Positions 23,203 through 30,400 of a stretch of 30,400 nt of DNA are shown piece after piece; positions within the stretch are counted from its first letter, which is position 1; every line of letters starts with the position of its first letter. Both the position numbers and the translations under genes were made by a program. This DNA comes from JBCCMB01 sp039026555. Its GTDB lineage: Bacteria; Pseudomonadota; Alphaproteobacteria; Caulobacterales; Hyphomonadaceae. The notes below the pieces were generated by a model that saw nothing but the letters and a program-made list of their open reading frames with translations, was not told where the DNA came from and did no database searches. The stretch lies in assembly GCA_039026555.1 (NCBI GenBank), contig JBCCMB010000020.1:1-30400 (forward strand), read 5' to 3'.

Positions 23203-24533
23203 GCGGCCGCAGCTTCCGGTTCCTTAGTCATATCGTCCGCCATCTTGCGGCCGGAGAGCCAGAAATGCACGCCGCCCCAGATATTGAAGAACGCCAGAAC
23301 GGTGATCGCGGAGCGTAATGCGGAGGCTTCGTCAGCGGGCGTAGGCGACGCGCCTGCGAACGCATCAGACAATACGCCGACAAACAAGGGACCTAGTCCA
23401 AGCCCGATGAGGCTCGCCAACAAAAGGTAGATCGCAACGGCGACCGCACGCGTTTCGTCGCGGGCCAGTTTTTGGACACCCGCATACGTCGAACCAAAAT
23501 AGTAAGTGCCGGCAAACGTGGGCGCAGCAAACAAGACGAAGGCTAGATTAGGGTCGGCGACATTAAGTCCAGCGATCATAATCGGCACGCTTAAAACCAT
23601 AGTCGCGGCGTTCGCATACAGAGGCGCTCCGTGGGATCGCTGCGCCAGCTTGTCGCCCCAGCGCCCCCCGATCCAAGACGCAAATGCGCCGACGATCCCC
23701 ACCATGATTCCCAGCTTTAATCCGAATTCAGCATAGCTCATTCCGTGCGTTCGGACGAAAAAACTGCCGTAGAAACTGCTCGCGCCATAGGCGACGAATT
23801 GCACAAAAGCGCCCGACGCGATGAGATGCCAATAGGCCGATTTGCGCGATAACTCCGCCAAGGCGTCCTTCAAGCTGACGCGTGTGGGGTCTGGTTTGAA
23901 TACTTGCGAAAGCGGCGTTGTCCCGCGCGGCTCCCTGATGGTCAGCATCACGACTACAGCGACAAGAAGCCCCGGCGCGCCTGCTAAGACGAACGCCATA
24001 CGCCAACCGAGATTTTCAACCACCCATCCGCCGCCGGCATAGGCGATAAACGCGCCAATCGGTATCGACATGCCGTAAAAGCCTAAAGCGCTTGCGCGCC
24101 TTTCAGGTGGGAAGAGATCCGCAATCAATGAATGCGACGCGGGGCCGGATCCTGCTTCGCCAACACCAACGCCGACCCGCGCCAGAAACAGCTGAACAAA
24201 GTTGCCCGCCATCCCGCACAAAACGGTCATCGTCGACCAAATAGTGAGCGAGATCGCTATGATGCGTCGGCGGTTCCAACGATCCGATAACGCGGCGATC
24301 GGAAGTCCGAGTGTTGTATAGAAGATCGAAAACGAGAGCCCGCTCATAAGGCCGACCTGTGTGTCGGACAAGCCAAGATCGCGTTTCACGGGCTCTGCAA
24401 GGACCGCTATTATTTGGCGATCCAAGAAATTGAGGATCATCACCACAAACAATAGGCGGAGCGCGTAATTCGCGTACGCCGCATTCGGCGTCTCATCACT
24501 TGTACGTTGGGTCTGAGCGCTGGCGTCGGTCAC
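23199..24533 (-). CDS. MFS transporter (spinster-like)
   Basis: A 444-residue major facilitator with about 12 membrane segments. NFLDRQIIAVLAEPVKRDLGLSDTQVG near the start is the typical pattern of spinster-like alphaproteobacterial MFS proteins, and DRWNRRRI is the loop 2-3 signature. A PPERRASALGFYGMSIPIGA segment follows. The start is GTG (24533) because the next in-frame Met is inside the first helix. It is the last gene of a three-gene unit, 34 bases after a ThuA-like gene. It would carry the pathway substrate or a product across the inner membrane, complementing the TonB receptor; direction is unknown. Confidence 0.92.
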   Translation of the reverse strand: MTDASAQTQRTSDETPNAAYANYALRLLFVVMILNFLDRQIIAVLAEPVKRDLGLSDTQVGLMSGLSFSIFYTTLGLPIAALSDRWNRRRIIAISLTIWSTMTVLCGMAGNFVQLFLARVGVGVGEAGSGPASHSLIADLFPPERRASALGFYGMSIPIGAFIAYAGGGWVVENLGWRMAFVLAGAPGLLVAVVVMLTIREPRGTTPLSQVFKPDPTRVSLKDALAELSRKSAYWHLIASGAFVQFVAYGASSFYGSFFVRTHGMSYAEFGLKLGIMVGIVGAFASWIGGRWGDKLAQRSHGAPLYANAATMVLSVPIMIAGLNVADPNLAFVLFAAPTFAGTYYFGSTYAGVQKLARDETRAVAVAIYLLLASLIGLGLGPLFVGVLSDAFAGASPTPADEASALRSAITVLAFFNIWGGVHFWLSGRKMADDMTKEPEAAAA

Positions 24534-24567
24534 CTCGTACGCCGACCTATACGCTTTCCCGAAACTC

Positions 24568-25383
24568 TCAAGCCGCTGTCTCCTCTACCGCAACCGACGC
24601 GCTTTCCAACGCCGGCTGCTTCGCCCACTCGATCCCGCGTCTCAGCAAGGTATAGAAGACAGGCAAATCCCAGGCGCACCGTTCTACTTGCGGATAGAAG
24701 TCTGCAATCCCTTGCATGTCGTAATGCCCGCGCGCGTGGCCCAGTGTATTGTAGAGCACCTCTCCGTCGCCGACTTTCTTCGTGTAAAGCACGGGGTGAC
24801 GCGCCTTTTCCCAATCTTTCTCAACAAATCCGGTGGCTTCCCCGCCAAACTCGCAATGGAGCATGACATCGAGGTCGCCATGCGTCTCCATCAGATAGAG
24901 TTCATCCGTTGTCTCGAACGGCTCCACGCCTTCCACCATCGGATGGTCCGGCTGAGTGACTTCGACACGGAAAGGCGCGACGGGAGGATGGGCGACAAAT
25001 TGGCTGCCCAACGTCTCCATAAACAGAGGAGCCCAGCGCGGCGCGTCCACCAAGAGTTCGCCATATCCTGCGCCTTCGGGAGACAAAAAGCGCAAGACGG
25101 AATTCGTTCCGTGCAACGCGTTCCACCGCTTTCCGCTTGAAACAAAGTCTCGGAGCGCTTCTTGCGTATCGACCGACCCAAGGACGTTGACCGTATAGGT
25201 GATCAAAAAGTCCGCATCCGCCAAAGCCGGCCGGGCGCTGTCATAATCTTCAAATACGCGGGTGCGGACGCGATCGTCTTCTGCGAGAAGCTTCAAGATC
25301 TCCAAGCGGGCGAAATCAACATCGTGCCAATCTCCACCACAAACAAAGACTGCGTTAATCCGCTTTTTTAGCGCTTCAGCCAT
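24568..25383 (-). CDS. ThuA-like protein, copy 2
   Basis: A 271-residue ThuA-domain protein. DADFLITYTVN (56-66), a His-Gly pair at 91-92 (LHGTNSV), the FETTDELYLMETH segment (156-168) and VLYNTLGHARGHYD in the last third fit the ThuA pattern better than copy 1. Related proteins act in 3-keto-sugar metabolism or are uncharacterised. GGGAGG precedes the ATG by five bases. It lies between an SDR (21-base gap) and the MFS transporter. A sugar moiety on the substrate, or a recruited ThuA fold acting on a non-sugar ketone, are both possible. Confidence 0.82.
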   Translation of the reverse strand: MAEALKKRINAVFVCGGDWHDVDFARLEILKLLAEDDRVRTRVFEDYDSARPALADADFLITYTVNVLGSVDTQEALRDFVSSGKRWNALHGTNSVLRFLSPEGAGYGELLVDAPRWAPLFMETLGSQFVAHPPVAPFRVEVTQPDHPMVEGVEPFETTDELYLMETHGDLDVMLHCEFGGEATGFVEKDWEKARHPVLYTKKVGDGEVLYNTLGHARGHYDMQGIADFYPQVERCAWDLPVFYTLLRRGIEWAKQPALESASVAVEETAA

Positions 25384-25404
25384 CGCATCCTCCCATTGTA
25401 CTCT

Positions 25405-26166
25405 TTAGTATTGAACGCGTTTCGTGGCGCCGCCATCAACGATAATGTTCGTGCCCGTCATGAACGGCGTCGCGCTTGATCCTGCAAAGACGATCGCATT
25501 AGCGACCTCTTCGGCGTTGCCGAACCGTCCCATCGGGATCGCCGCTAACGTCGCATCATAGAAGGGACGCATATTGTCCTTCACGAAATTCCACGCGCCG
25601 CCGTCGATATAGATCGGCCCCGGCGACACCGTGTTCACGCGGATGCCTTGGGGCGCGAGCGCCTGCGACATGTTCGAGGCGTAGTTGATCACCGCCGCCT
25701 TCATCGAGTTGTAGGCTTGGGGGCCGCCAAACTCTTCAACCGCCGCTGTCGTCGAGACGACGACGATGGCGCCTGCGTCGGATTTTTCCAGATGCGGCAA
25801 GGCCGCCTCAACACCGCGAAACACGCCCATCAAATCTAATTCGAACGTCGCTTTCCAAGTGTCCTCAGACGCCGGACCGCCGCCGGCCGAAGCCATAGGA
25901 ACAAACACATCGCAGCCGCCGATCGCGTCAGCGGCGCGGCCGACCCAGCCGCGATAGGCGTCATTGTCGGACATGTCGACAGCCTCGCCCACGACTTTCA
26001 CGCCATGATTGGAAAGATCCGCCACCGCCGCATCGACGCCTTCGGCGCCGCGCGCGCAGATCGCAAGATCGCAGCCTTCGGCGGCGAAGGCTTTGGCGGT
26101 CGCCAGACCGATACCGCGGCTCGCCCCGGCGATGAGAACTTTCTTTCCTTTGAGGTTGAGATCCAT
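25405..26166 (-). CDS. Divergent short-chain dehydrogenase/reductase
   Basis: A 253-residue SDR with AGASRGIG (13-20) and a tail NIIVDGGATKRVQY. The NNAG segment is replaced by MASAGGG, and the Ser position of the triad is within STTA, where the residue 13 before the Tyr of AYNSMK is Thr. Tyr and Lys of YxxxK are present. It is the most unusual of the five SDRs and resembles 3-oxoacyl-ACP-reductase-like SDRs of catabolic clusters. GGGAGGG precedes the ATG. It heads a unit with the ThuA-like and MFS genes and is divergent from the acyl-CoA dehydrogenase. Confidence 0.87.
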   Translation of the reverse strand: MDLNLKGKKVLIAGASRGIGLATAKAFAAEGCDLAICARGAEGVDAAVADLSNHGVKVVGEAVDMSDNDAYRGWVGRAADAIGGCDVFVPMASAGGGPASEDTWKATFELDLMGVFRGVEAALPHLEKSDAGAIVVVSTTAAVEEFGGPQAYNSMKAAVINYASNMSQALAPQGIRVNTVSPGPIYIDGGAWNFVKDNMRPFYDATLAAIPMGRFGNAEEVANAIVFAGSSATPFMTGTNIIVDGGATKRVQY

Positions 26167-26330
26167 AAACGCCCTCCCATGAGCTCTGATCTAAACAACG
26201 CCGGCGGCGTCTTTTTCACCTATCGCTGAAGCAACGTCCTATGGACCGAACAACAACAATCAGGATAGATTGTTTTTTAATGAGTATAGGTTTGCGCCAT
26301 AAAGCGCACCCTTGGCAAGGACGAACAAAC
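26167..26330. promoter_or_regulatory. Divergent promoter region between SDR/ThuA/MFS and dehydrogenase/TetR units
   Basis: A 164-base gap. It contains a perfect inverted repeat at 26255-26274, listed separately, and AT-rich DNA just after it (TTTTTTAATGAGTATAGG) likely to include the plus-strand promoter. Ribosome sites for both genes are clear at its ends. The TetR gene controlled from here is a natural candidate for binding in this gap. Confidence 0.45.
26255..26274. promoter_or_regulatory. Candidate operator: perfect inverted repeat
   Basis: AACAATC and GATTGTT form a perfect 7-base inverted repeat with a 6-base spacer, a 20-base site typical in size for TetR-family operators. It lies 57 bases before the acyl-CoA dehydrogenase start, whose operon encodes a TetR protein. 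Self-regulation by that protein is the simple hypothesis. Confidence 0.5.
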
Positions 26331-27527
26331 ATGAATCTTGAGCTGAGCGCGGCAGATGAGACATTCCGTAGGGAGACACGAGACTTCCTAGACGCCCACC
26401 TTCCGCGAGAGATGCGCGAGGCCGCCGCACGCGGGGCCGGTGTCTGGGCTGAACACGACCTAGCCCTAAAGTGGCAAAAGATCCTGCACGCGCACGGCCG
26501 AGCCGCTCCGTCCTGGCCAAAAGAATATGGCGGCTGCGAATGGACCGTCGTCCAGCGCTATATTTGGGATGCGGAATGCGCCCTCGCCAATGCGCCGCGT
26601 ATTCCCGCAATGGGACTTAAGATGTGCGGGCCTGTTCTCATGCGCTATGGCACTGAAGAGCAGAAATCCTACTTCCTGCCCCGCATGCTCGCGGGCGACG
26701 ATATTTGGTGCCAGGGCTATTCTGAGCCGGGTGCGGGATCCGACCTCGCCAACCTTCAATGCCGCGCAGATCGGGATGGCGATGATTATATCGTCAACGG
26801 TACAAAGATCTGGACCACCTATGCGCAATTCTCGAACTGGATCTTCTGCCTGGTTCGGACTGATGCGAGTGGGAAGCCGCAACATGGCATTTCGTTTCTA
26901 TTGATCCCGATGGATCTCGACGGACTGACCTTGTCGCCCATCATCACCATGGCCGGCGATCATGAAGTCAACCAGGTCTTTTTCGACAATGTCCGCGTGC
27001 CGGCGAAATACCTGGTCGGCGAGGAAAACGACGGCTGGGCCGTGGCGAAATACCTCCTGGAACACGAACGCGGCGGGTCTTTTGCAGCCGGCATGAAACG
27101 CAAAGTCGCCGCCCTTCGCCAAATCGCAGTTGATGAACGACAGGGTGACGGCCGCCTAATCGACGATCCGGATTTCGCTTACAAATTGGCGGACGCTGAA
27201 ATCGCCGTTTCGGGCATCGACATCACCGAGCAGCGCGTAATCTCAAAAATCTCTAACGGAACCGCTAGCGGCGGCGATCCGTCTTTTTTGAAACTGCGCG
27301 GTACGGAGATGACGCAGAGGCTAGACGAGCTCGCCATTGAAGCGGTGGGCGTTTTTGCGGCGCCCGACTATCAACCGACCCGAGAAGGGCGCGCAAACTG
27401 GGCGCCCGGCCCGGATTATGCAATTCCTTTGACCGGAACGTATTTGAACAATCGCGCGGCCACCGTATACGGCGGATCCAGCGAGATACAGCGCAACATC
27501 ATGTCTAAGGTATTGTTTGGATTATGA
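26331..27527 (+). CDS. Acyl-CoA dehydrogenase
   Basis: A 398-residue flavoprotein. ATG at 26331 has AGGA upstream and gives the standard N-terminus FRRETRDFLDAHLP; an ATG 30 codons earlier lies across the candidate operator and is rejected. WCQGYSEPGAGSDLA (127-141) is the FAD-binding signature and the C-terminus has YGGSSEIQRNI, as in the FadE-type family. The catalytic base is not obvious by eye. It introduces a 2,3-double bond in an acyl-CoA and passes electrons to ETF. Its stop overlaps the TetR start (ATGA). With the acyl-CoA synthetase and thiolase it provides CoA-ester degradation steps; some relatives act on steroid or terpenoid side chains. Confidence 0.94.
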   Translation: MNLELSAADETFRRETRDFLDAHLPREMREAAARGAGVWAEHDLALKWQKILHAHGRAAPSWPKEYGGCEWTVVQRYIWDAECALANAPRIPAMGLKMCGPVLMRYGTEEQKSYFLPRMLAGDDIWCQGYSEPGAGSDLANLQCRADRDGDDYIVNGTKIWTTYAQFSNWIFCLVRTDASGKPQHGISFLLIPMDLDGLTLSPIITMAGDHEVNQVFFDNVRVPAKYLVGEENDGWAVAKYLLEHERGGSFAAGMKRKVAALRQIAVDERQGDGRLIDDPDFAYKLADAEIAVSGIDITEQRVISKISNGTASGGDPSFLKLRGTEMTQRLDELAIEAVGVFAAPDYQPTREGRANWAPGPDYAIPLTGTYLNNRAATVYGGSSEIQRNIMSKVLFGL

Positions 27528-28234
27528 CCTCACCTGTCGCCGCCGTTGACGAGCTAGACCCGATGACCGCAGCGCTTGAGCGTATGCGAATAGAGTTGGA
27601 GAAGATGCACCCGAACGGCGCATCGAGCAGCGAGGCGGGTTGGCAGGAACGAAAGAGCGGACAGACGCGGCTCGCCCTTTTGGATGCGGCGGTAAAATGT
27701 CTGTCGATGTCGGGCTACGCGCGCACAACGACACAATTGGTGGCGGCGTCCGCGAAAATCTCTCGCGGCGCCATGCTGCATCATTACGCCACCAAAGCGG
27801 ACCTCATCTCCAGCGTGATCGACCACATAATGTATCGCCGGATGGAGACTTTCTATGGCGAGGTGATGAAGCTGTCCGACAAGGAGCGCGAAGAAGAAGG
27901 TCAAGGCATCGAGATTTATTGGAACACGGTCCAAACGCCGGAATACCAAGCCTTTATGGAATTGTCCGTCGCCTCGCGGACGGATGAAGAATTGCGCAAA
28001 GTCTTCGACAAAAAAGCGCAGGCGTTTGATGCGTTTTGGTTCAAACAGCTTCCCGCCTTTTTCCCCGAATGGGCGGACCAGCCACCGGAGAAATTGTCGC
28101 TCGCGCGTGATTTGATCGTGGTCGCCCTAGAAGGGCTTTATCTGAACCGCCGCATTATGGCGAAGCGCGATCGCCGCATGGCGGTGCGCGCCTTTATCAA
28201 TGACGCCATTTTGATGCTGCGCGACCGCAATTAG
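27524..28234 (+). CDS. TetR/AcrR-family transcriptional regulator
   Basis: A 236-residue regulator. The DNA-binding domain begins near residue 47 (QTRLALLDAAVKCL) with the helix-turn-helix around 68-90 (TTTQLVAASAKISRGAMLHHYATK), followed by an all-helical ligand domain. An N-terminal extension of about 45 residues precedes the DNA-binding domain, longer than usual. It is translated with the acyl-CoA dehydrogenase (ATGA overlap). It is the only regulator in the window, so it is a good candidate to control the catabolic operons, probably responding to an acyl-CoA or pathway intermediate. The converging AcoC-like gene ends 6 bases downstream. Confidence 0.92.
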   Translation: MTSPVAAVDELDPMTAALERMRIELEKMHPNGASSSEAGWQERKSGQTRLALLDAAVKCLSMSGYARTTTQLVAASAKISRGAMLHHYATKADLISSVIDHIMYRRMETFYGEVMKLSDKEREEEGQGIEIYWNTVQTPEYQAFMELSVASRTDEELRKVFDKKAQAFDAFWFKQLPAFFPEWADQPPEKLSLARDLIVVALEGLYLNRRIMAKRDRRMAVRAFINDAILMLRDRN

Positions 28235-28238
28235 CGTT

Positions 28239-28259
28239 GCTTAAGACAAGCGCTTAAGC
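28239..28259. terminator. Hairpin at convergent junction of TetR and AcoC-like genes
   Basis: GCTTAAG and CTTAAGC form a perfect 7-base stem with a 7-base loop, covering the AcoC-like stop codon and starting just after the TetR stop. There is no T-tract on either strand. It may serve as a bidirectional terminator or 3' stabiliser, like the hairpin at 4322-4345. Confidence 0.38.
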
Positions 28260-29353
28260 GCCTCGATGACTTCGCCGCTTTTTTCCAGATGCGGCATATG
28301 TCCCGCGTCTTCGATCCAGATTGTCGCCGTTCCCGCGGGAAAGCCTGAGACATCTGGCGCGCCGACAATTTTATCCTCGCGCGTTGCGATCAAGACGATC
28401 GGCGCAGTTATCTCTTCCAATGCGCCGCTCAAAGCCGCATAGGCCGGGTCGCCGCCTTTAAGCGCGTCTTTCATGGCGCCAAGCGCCGCCTCCGCGCCAT
28501 CCAAACGTTTGGCCTTGATCAAATCGTCGAGCATGTCGCGCGTCACCATATCCGCGTTAGCGAACAAGAGCTTCGCCGGCTCGCGCAGATCACGTGCACG
28601 CCTCGCCGACACAAACGCGTCCAGATAATCGCCATTGATCGAGCCGCCCGGCGCCGCCGCAGGACAGACCAGTCCAAGAGACGTAACGGATTTACGTCGC
28701 GCCACTTCCAGTGCGACCGCCCCGCCGAGCGAATGACCAACAATCGCGAAACTCTCCAGCCCAAGCGCATCGATTGCGGCGATCACGGCGCTCGCCAAAT
28801 CATCAAGCGTGCCAGCGCCGACATCTTTCGCCGATTGGCCGTGGCCGGGCAGTTCGACCGCGTAGACAGGCCGGTCCGCCGCCAAGGGTTCCTGCACCAG
28901 CATCCAATTATTGAGATCCCCGCCAAAGCCGTGCAGCAAGACGACCGGCGTGCCGGCCTCGCCTTCACCCGCGACCACTACGCGCAGCTCCCGGCCGCCC
29001 GCATCGACGGTGCGGATTTCCGGGCCGCCATATTCCCCCGCCGCTTCGCCCGGATCGAAATTGGCCTGATACTCGTCGATAAAGGCGTCGATATCAGCAT
29101 CCGCCACCCCGTCTTCCGCAAAAACGCCAATCAGCGCGCCGACAGGCAAAGTCTCATCCGGCTGAGCCACGATCCGCCGCAATACGCCATCTACATGCGC
29201 CTCGCACACATTGGTGATCTTAGACGTTTCGATGTCGACTAGATCATCGCCCTCTTTTACAGACGCGCCTTGCACGACCCACCATTCGACGATTTTTCCT
29301 TCTTCCATGGCGAGGCCCCATTTGGGCATTTTTATGGGTTCAATTGCGGACAT
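28241..29353 (-). CDS. acoC: AcoC-like E2: lipoyl domain fused to alpha/beta hydrolase
   Basis: A 370-residue protein with two domains. Residues 1-80 are a biotinyl/lipoyl domain; Lys45 in IETSKITN is the lipoylation site. After a linker, residues 115-370 are an alpha/beta hydrolase with HGFGG (141-145), nucleophile Ser208 in GHSLGG, Asp327 and His352. This architecture and length match the dihydrolipoyl acetyltransferase subunit AcoC of acetoin dehydrogenase, where the hydrolase-like domain replaces the normal acyltransferase domain. The matching E1 genes lie some 13 kb away on the same strand. AAGGA precedes the ATG. It is 64 bases after a Rieske oxygenase gene, repeating the association of Rieske and Aco-like genes seen in the main operon. 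Confidence 0.93.
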   Translation of the reverse strand: MSAIEPIKMPKWGLAMEEGKIVEWWVVQGASVKEGDDLVDIETSKITNVCEAHVDGVLRRIVAQPDETLPVGALIGVFAEDGVADADIDAFIDEYQANFDPGEAAGEYGGPEIRTVDAGGRELRVVVAGEGEAGTPVVLLHGFGGDLNNWMLVQEPLAADRPVYAVELPGHGQSAKDVGAGTLDDLASAVIAAIDALGLESFAIVGHSLGGAVALEVARRKSVTSLGLVCPAAAPGGSINGDYLDAFVSARRARDLREPAKLLFANADMVTRDMLDDLIKAKRLDGAEAALGAMKDALKGGDPAYAALSGALEEITAPIVLIATREDKIVGAPDVSGFPAGTATIWIEDAGHMPHLEKSGEVIEALKRLS

Positions 29354-29417
29354 AGTACTTTCCTTCGGCCCTCCGAAACGGGGAGCCCTATCTTCGGTGT
29401 CATAGGGGCTTCGAGAC

Positions 29418-30400
29418 TTAAGCGTTCAGATATTTGTCCAGCGTTTGATGGAATTGCCGAACGCGTATTTCCTGATAATTGCCGAGATGAACTTCATTGT
29501 TCGCGGACGCCTTCAACCCGTCTTGCACATAAGGCAAATTCGCCATGTCTTGGTCGAACACGCTGGCGAGCGCCGGCGAGATAAGATGTCCGGCCGACGC
29601 AAAGGGTTGATCCTCCGGTATCAAATGCATGGGCGGCGCCTTAGGCATGGGCGCGCCCTCCCTATTGCGCATCAAAATGCGCACTTCCATCAAGCAATGA
29701 TCAGGGTCGCCCCAAGGCCGCCAACGATAAACAATGTTGGGAATGAACCCGCCCCAAGGCGCCCAATTCGGGAAGATATTGTACGTGAAATTGTCGGTCA
29801 TTTCGCTGTCCGACATTTTCGAAAAGTCATGCCCAGACATATCGCTAAAAGTTTTCCGGTTCGCTTCAGCGATCACTTTGCGCGCCATGACGGGATCATC
29901 CGCGTCATATTGTTGGCGAAGGTCGCTGGAATCGCTAAACCTGTCTCCGGCGGCGCGGCGCGTAGCGCCTTCGCCGGCTTCAGACGCCTCTGATTTTTGG
30001 CCGGAAAACGCCGCCAGTCGCTCCAGAATATACGACTGATCATGCTGGTCGGCGATATGCGGCGACAGGACGGCCGACGGCGTAATCGCTCGGTTCATAT
30101 GGTCGCCGTAAATGTCGTACCGCGTGTTGGCGTCGCCGGTGAAGCCCAAGATCTGCGGATGCGTGGTGATGGAATGCCAAGCTTCCATGAAGGCTTCGGC
30201 CGTCACTTTCCAATTGGCCGGAATCACACGGCCGATCCACGCGCCGGTGAAGCATTCATCAAGCTTCCAGCGCTCATAATGCTTGGTCGCCGGCCCCGCC
30301 CATTTTTTAAACGGTTTAATGTCGGGATCTTCCGAGACCAGGATAAATCCCTGCCAGCGATCAACTTTAAGCTCCGGCAATTGCATATTCTCATCATTGA
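29418..30400 (-). CDS. Second Rieske oxygenase alpha subunit, catalytic domain (5' end outside window)
   Basis: The reading frame is open through the right edge; about 325 residues are visible. The opening VDRWQGFILVSEDPD is the linker strand following a Rieske domain, which must be encoded beyond the edge. NWKVTAEAFMEAWHSITTHP provides the mononuclear iron site with two His separated by four residues and a Glu three residues before the first. The third iron ligand is probably an Asp near FDQDMANLPYVQDGL. It is clearly different in sequence from the Rieske enzyme at 11942-13153. It probably forms a transcription unit with the AcoC-like gene. Substrate is unknown; it could be the initial ring hydroxylase or a later demethylase. 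Confidence 0.9.
   Translation of the reverse strand, partial: NDENMQLPELKVDRWQGFILVSEDPDIKPFKKWAGPATKHYERWKLDECFTGAWIGRVIPANWKVTAEAFMEAWHSITTHPQILGFTGDANTRYDIYGDHMNRAITPSAVLSPHIADQHDQSYILERLAAFSGQKSEASEAGEGATRRAAGDRFSDSSDLRQQYDADDPVMARKVIAEANRKTFSDMSGHDFSKMSDSEMTDNFTYNIFPNWAPWGGFIPNIVYRWRPWGDPDHCLMEVRILMRNREGAPMPKAPPMHLIPEDQPFASAGHLISPALASVFDQDMANLPYVQDGLKASANNEVHLGNYQEIRVRQFHQTLDKYLNA

Noticed and set aside
23194..23220. ACCGG...CCGGT hairpin at the carotenoid oxygenase / MFS convergent junction
   Set aside because: It has only five paired bases and a long loop containing a separate GCGGCCGC palindrome; too weak to call a terminator.
26199..26216. Terminator-like ACGCC-GGC-GGCGT followed by CTTTTT on the plus strand
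   Set aside because: It has only a five-base stem with a three-base loop, in a divergent promoter region where no plus-strand transcript needs ending.

Overview
The window looks like chromosomal DNA of an alphaproteobacterium, probably a marine or freshwater aerobic heterotroph. This is inferred from moderately high GC, dense head-to-tail coding, a TonB-dependent receptor of the Caulobacter/Sphingomonad/Hyphomonad style, and the mix of SDR, Rieske, thiolase and acyl-CoA genes. Genus is not resolvable by eye. No tRNA, rRNA, IS element, CRISPR array or origin was seen. No gene-free stretch exceeds 300 bases; the longest gaps are about 140 to 180 bases.

The left edge (1-4337, plus strand) holds the tail of a penicillin-acylase-family hydrolase translationally coupled to a seven-repeat FG-GAP/ASPIC lipoprotein. 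A two-gene unit follows: a YjiH-family membrane protein and a HisC-type aminotransferase. This part seems unrelated to what comes next.

From 4353 to the right edge almost everything is catabolic, arranged as divergent operons. (a) Minus, 5919-4353: DUF35 protein and SCP2-type thiolase. (b) Plus, 6060-8430: acyl-CoA synthetase, SnoaL-like protein, ABM-domain protein. (c) Minus, 19134-8427: an 11-gene run of TonB-dependent receptor, two SDRs, AcoA-like and AcoB-like ThDP dehydrogenase subunits, Rieske oxygenase, VOC protein, NIPSNAP-like protein, SDR, zinc-free MDR reductase and ThuA-like protein. (d) Plus, 19296-23202: SDR, cytochrome P450, limonene-epoxide-hydrolase-like protein, carotenoid oxygenase. 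(e) Minus, 26166-23199: SDR, ThuA-like protein, MFS transporter. (f) Plus, 26331-28234: acyl-CoA dehydrogenase and TetR regulator. (g) Minus, right edge to 28241: second Rieske oxygenase (5' end outside the window) and an AcoC-like lipoyl/alpha-beta hydrolase protein.

Taken together this reads as a catabolic island for a hydrophobic, probably cyclic or isoprenoid compound: outer-membrane uptake (TonB receptor), oxygen insertion (two Rieske enzymes, P450, carotenoid oxygenase), epoxide opening, alcohol/ketone interconversion (five SDRs, one MDR), ThDP-dependent cleavage of an acyloin or diketone (AcoA/B/C-like), then CoA activation and beta-oxidation or retro-aldol steps (synthetase, dehydrogenase, thiolase/DUF35). 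The substrate cannot be named from sequence. No ferredoxin, ferredoxin reductase or dihydrolipoyl dehydrogenase lies in the window, so those partners must be elsewhere. The three divergent promoter regions carry candidate regulatory sites, including a 16-base motif shared by two of them.
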